Shown: piece after piece, positions 25,010 through 26,483 of the stretch | Layout of the letters: each line of letters opens with the position of its first letter | How positions within the stretch are numbered: the first letter of the stretch is position 1 | Source: Girardia tigrina | Lineage: Eukaryota; Platyhelminthes; Tricladida; Dugesiidae | Direction: 5' to 3' | Assembly (NCBI GenBank): GCA_001938485.1 | Contig: MQRK01200342.1 | Location: forward strand, 29,858-56,340 | Length of the DNA: 26,483 nucleotides | Notes under the pieces: model-generated | What the model was told of the DNA's origin: nothing | Database searches by the model: none | The model's input: only the letters and a program-made list of their open reading frames with translations | Translations under genes and position numbers: made by a program

Positions 25010-25091
25010 GATGTAACTTGTTACGCATTCATGATAAGATAGTAAATAGAAATAGAGCACATCTTATCAAGAATGTGTAACAAGTTACATC
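25010..25091. repeat. Foldback with 31-bp arms
   Basis: Left arm 25010-25040 (GATGTAACTTGTTACGCATT...) and right arm 25061-25091 are inverted copies with about one or two mismatches around a 20-bp spacer. It may be a tiny MITE or the core of one. No target duplication is evident. Confidence 0.75.
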
Positions 25092-25833
25092 TCGTAAATT
25101 AAAAATCGAATAAATAGACTTTCCACACACCCTGTTAATCATCATGTCTTGAATTTTAAACAGTAGATTAGTTTTTATTCTGAACCTTAAAACTCTAATA
25201 TAATATTAAAAAAATAAATGCGCCTAATGTCTATCCTTCGTACGACATAAGACACAGATGACAATTTAATTTCAGAATAACTTAATTCTCTAAATAAAAT
25301 CCAAACATTTTTTTTAATTTCTTTTTTGGATTTGTAGAAAATTATTCAAATATAAAATTGCAAGACATATTTGACGGTTTGTTTTCAATTTAATTTCCAT
25401 GGTTGACGAAAAATTCAATCAGCTTCTATGGTAATTTACTATCACATTTTTTGAAGTAATAAAATTATTTAAACTAAATTAAACATAAATCCTTTCTAAA
25501 ACATTTGCGACAATTCTCACTGTCGCGAATGAAGTAAATTTTATGACAACAAAATTTAATTATTAAAACTTAACTGTTTTATCATAAACAGTTTCATTTT
25601 GAAAAATTATTGAATAAATATAATAAATAAATCAAACTTGAAAAAATATTCTTATTTTTCATTTTGATTAAAAAATGTTTATCAGAACTATTTTTAAAAG
25701 GGGATAAATTATATGCCATAAAAAATTAATTTTTCGCCATTTGTACTGTGAGAATAATTAATAACTATATATTTATAAATTAAAATACATATAATTATTT
25801 GTAGCAATATCATATTATATCAAAGGATCCTGA

Positions 25834-25880
25834 ATATATAAAAACTCCTGAGATTGTTTAAATCAATCAGTGTAATTAAT
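25834..25880 (+). repeat. Promoter-like LTR core shared with 9595-9645
   Basis: TATATAAAAACTCCTGAGAT followed by TGTTTAAATCAATCA, duplicated with few changes in a DNAH2 intron. Placed about 70-110 bp before a gag start, a TATA-containing repeat fits an LTR promoter region. That reading is inferred. Confidence 0.5.
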
Positions 25881-25945
25881 TTTGGACGCACATTTTTTGA
25901 TTTTGTCTTAAAAATAAACATTATCTATTTTCTTTGACTGTTATT

Positions 25946-26483
25946 ATGGAAAATTCTTATATGGCGACCACGCCAAATGCTATCAACAATTTGGCGCCAA
26001 CAATATTCGATGGACACAATGATTTGGAGCAGTTCATTACCGACTGCAACAGGTTCTTTCAAGTTTTGCAAATTCAGGAAGGAATTCAATCGTTATTCGT
26101 CAAAGCATTTATCAATAAAGATTTAATATCTACTTATGAAGCAGTATATGAGAAAATCACGAATTTCGCGGATCGGTTACGGAAGGCATTCAAACGTCCA
26201 ACATCATTAATTCAAGATTTGCAGGAGCTCATGAATTACAGAAAAGGAACCGAAACAGCAAATTCATATGTCAACAAAATTGAGAAGATGGTAGATAAAG
26301 TTTTATGCCACAAATGGAATAAACCGGAGCTAATGGCATATTTGTTAACTCACTGTATAGAAGATGTCAAAACTCAAATTTATCTTCAAGAAGCTAAATC
26401 TCAAGATTCAATCAAAGCAGTTATAGAGAAGATGGATATTATTAAAACAGAAATCCAAGCAGTTGAAGTCGCCAATATCTACA
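25946..26483 (+). mobile_element. LTR-element gag-like frame, start of an element running off the right edge
   Basis: An open frame of 179 codons from the ATG at 25946 to the window end, without interruption in the visible part. It starts MENSYMATTPNAINN and continues APTIFDGHNDLEQFITDCNR, the pattern of gag capsid N-termini in Ty3/gypsy-like elements. Later stretches are rich in Lys, Glu and Gln with helical character. It is recognised as gag by style, not by search. Whether the whole element is intact cannot be judged here. A Pao/BEL assignment is possible. Confidence 0.62.

Larger units (their letters stand above)
24746..25945. other. Non-coding interval between two gag relics
   Basis: AT-rich DNA with a short hairpin at 24850-24870 (GCTGCCAC, 5-base loop, GTGGCAGC) and a foldback at 25010-25091. 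The last several hundred bases probably include terminal-repeat or leader sequence of the element starting at 25946. I could not fix an LTR border or a primer-binding site. Confidence 0.5.

Noticed and set aside
1-26483. tRNA, rRNA, CRISPR arrays and bacterial-type operons
   Set aside because: None seen. Spliced genes and eukaryotic transposons exclude a prokaryotic reading, and no cloverleaf-like or repeat-spacer pattern was found by eye.

Overview
The window is AT-rich animal DNA carrying two spliced host genes and a dense set of transposon relics. The main gene needs motile cilia or flagella. Coding exons are joined by GT-AG introns that are either tiny (43-64 nt) or several kilobases long. 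These facts fit an invertebrate metazoan. Mariner, piggyBac-type, Helitron and LTR-element relics are shared by too many phyla to narrow it further. I worked from memory of protein families and ran no search.

Layout. Positions 1-20785 are the 5' part of an axonemal dynein heavy chain gene on the minus strand. It resembles DNAH2 (the inner-arm 1-beta chain) almost end to end. Ten coding exons give about 1,079 residues, all tail; the linker and AAA+ motor (over 3,000 residues) lie beyond the left edge. Four introns are huge: 13747-19386, 9126-13245, 3438-7686, and one running off the left edge from 3225. They hold nearly all the repeats. These are a young-looking palindromic element (355-705), a zinc-finger relic (about 1745-2118), two mariner transposons of different subfamilies (5455-6684 and 11379-12637), two piggyBac-type miniature elements with TTAA duplications (7487-7624 and 17680-17875), a miniature element with subterminal tandem repeats (10473-10941), a small Helitron (15916-16196), a miniature element with 9-bp target duplication (17110-17333), a Tc1/mariner-superfamily transposase pseudogene (about 18360-19160), and two diverged copies of an unclassified repeat.

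At 20786-21376 a 591-bp AT-rich interval separates the dynein start from a divergent plus-strand gene (21377 to at least 22443). That gene encodes about eight ankyrin repeats in three exons and probably continues beyond a donor site at 22444. From about 24000 the DNA turns to LTR-element fossils: a GC-richer gag relic with a zinc knuckle on the minus strand (about 24000-24745), and at the right edge the start of a second, apparently open gag-like frame (25946 onward). A relic of a sequence found just upstream of that second gag also sits in a dynein intron at about 9595-9645.

The most unusual host feature is dynein exon 2. It is a single 1,286-bp exon, strongly GC- and CpG-rich in its middle, inside a gene whose other exons are short and AT-rich. 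I saw no RNA genes, CRISPR arrays or clear new molecular system. The novelty is mainly in the miniature element families and in the composition of that exon.
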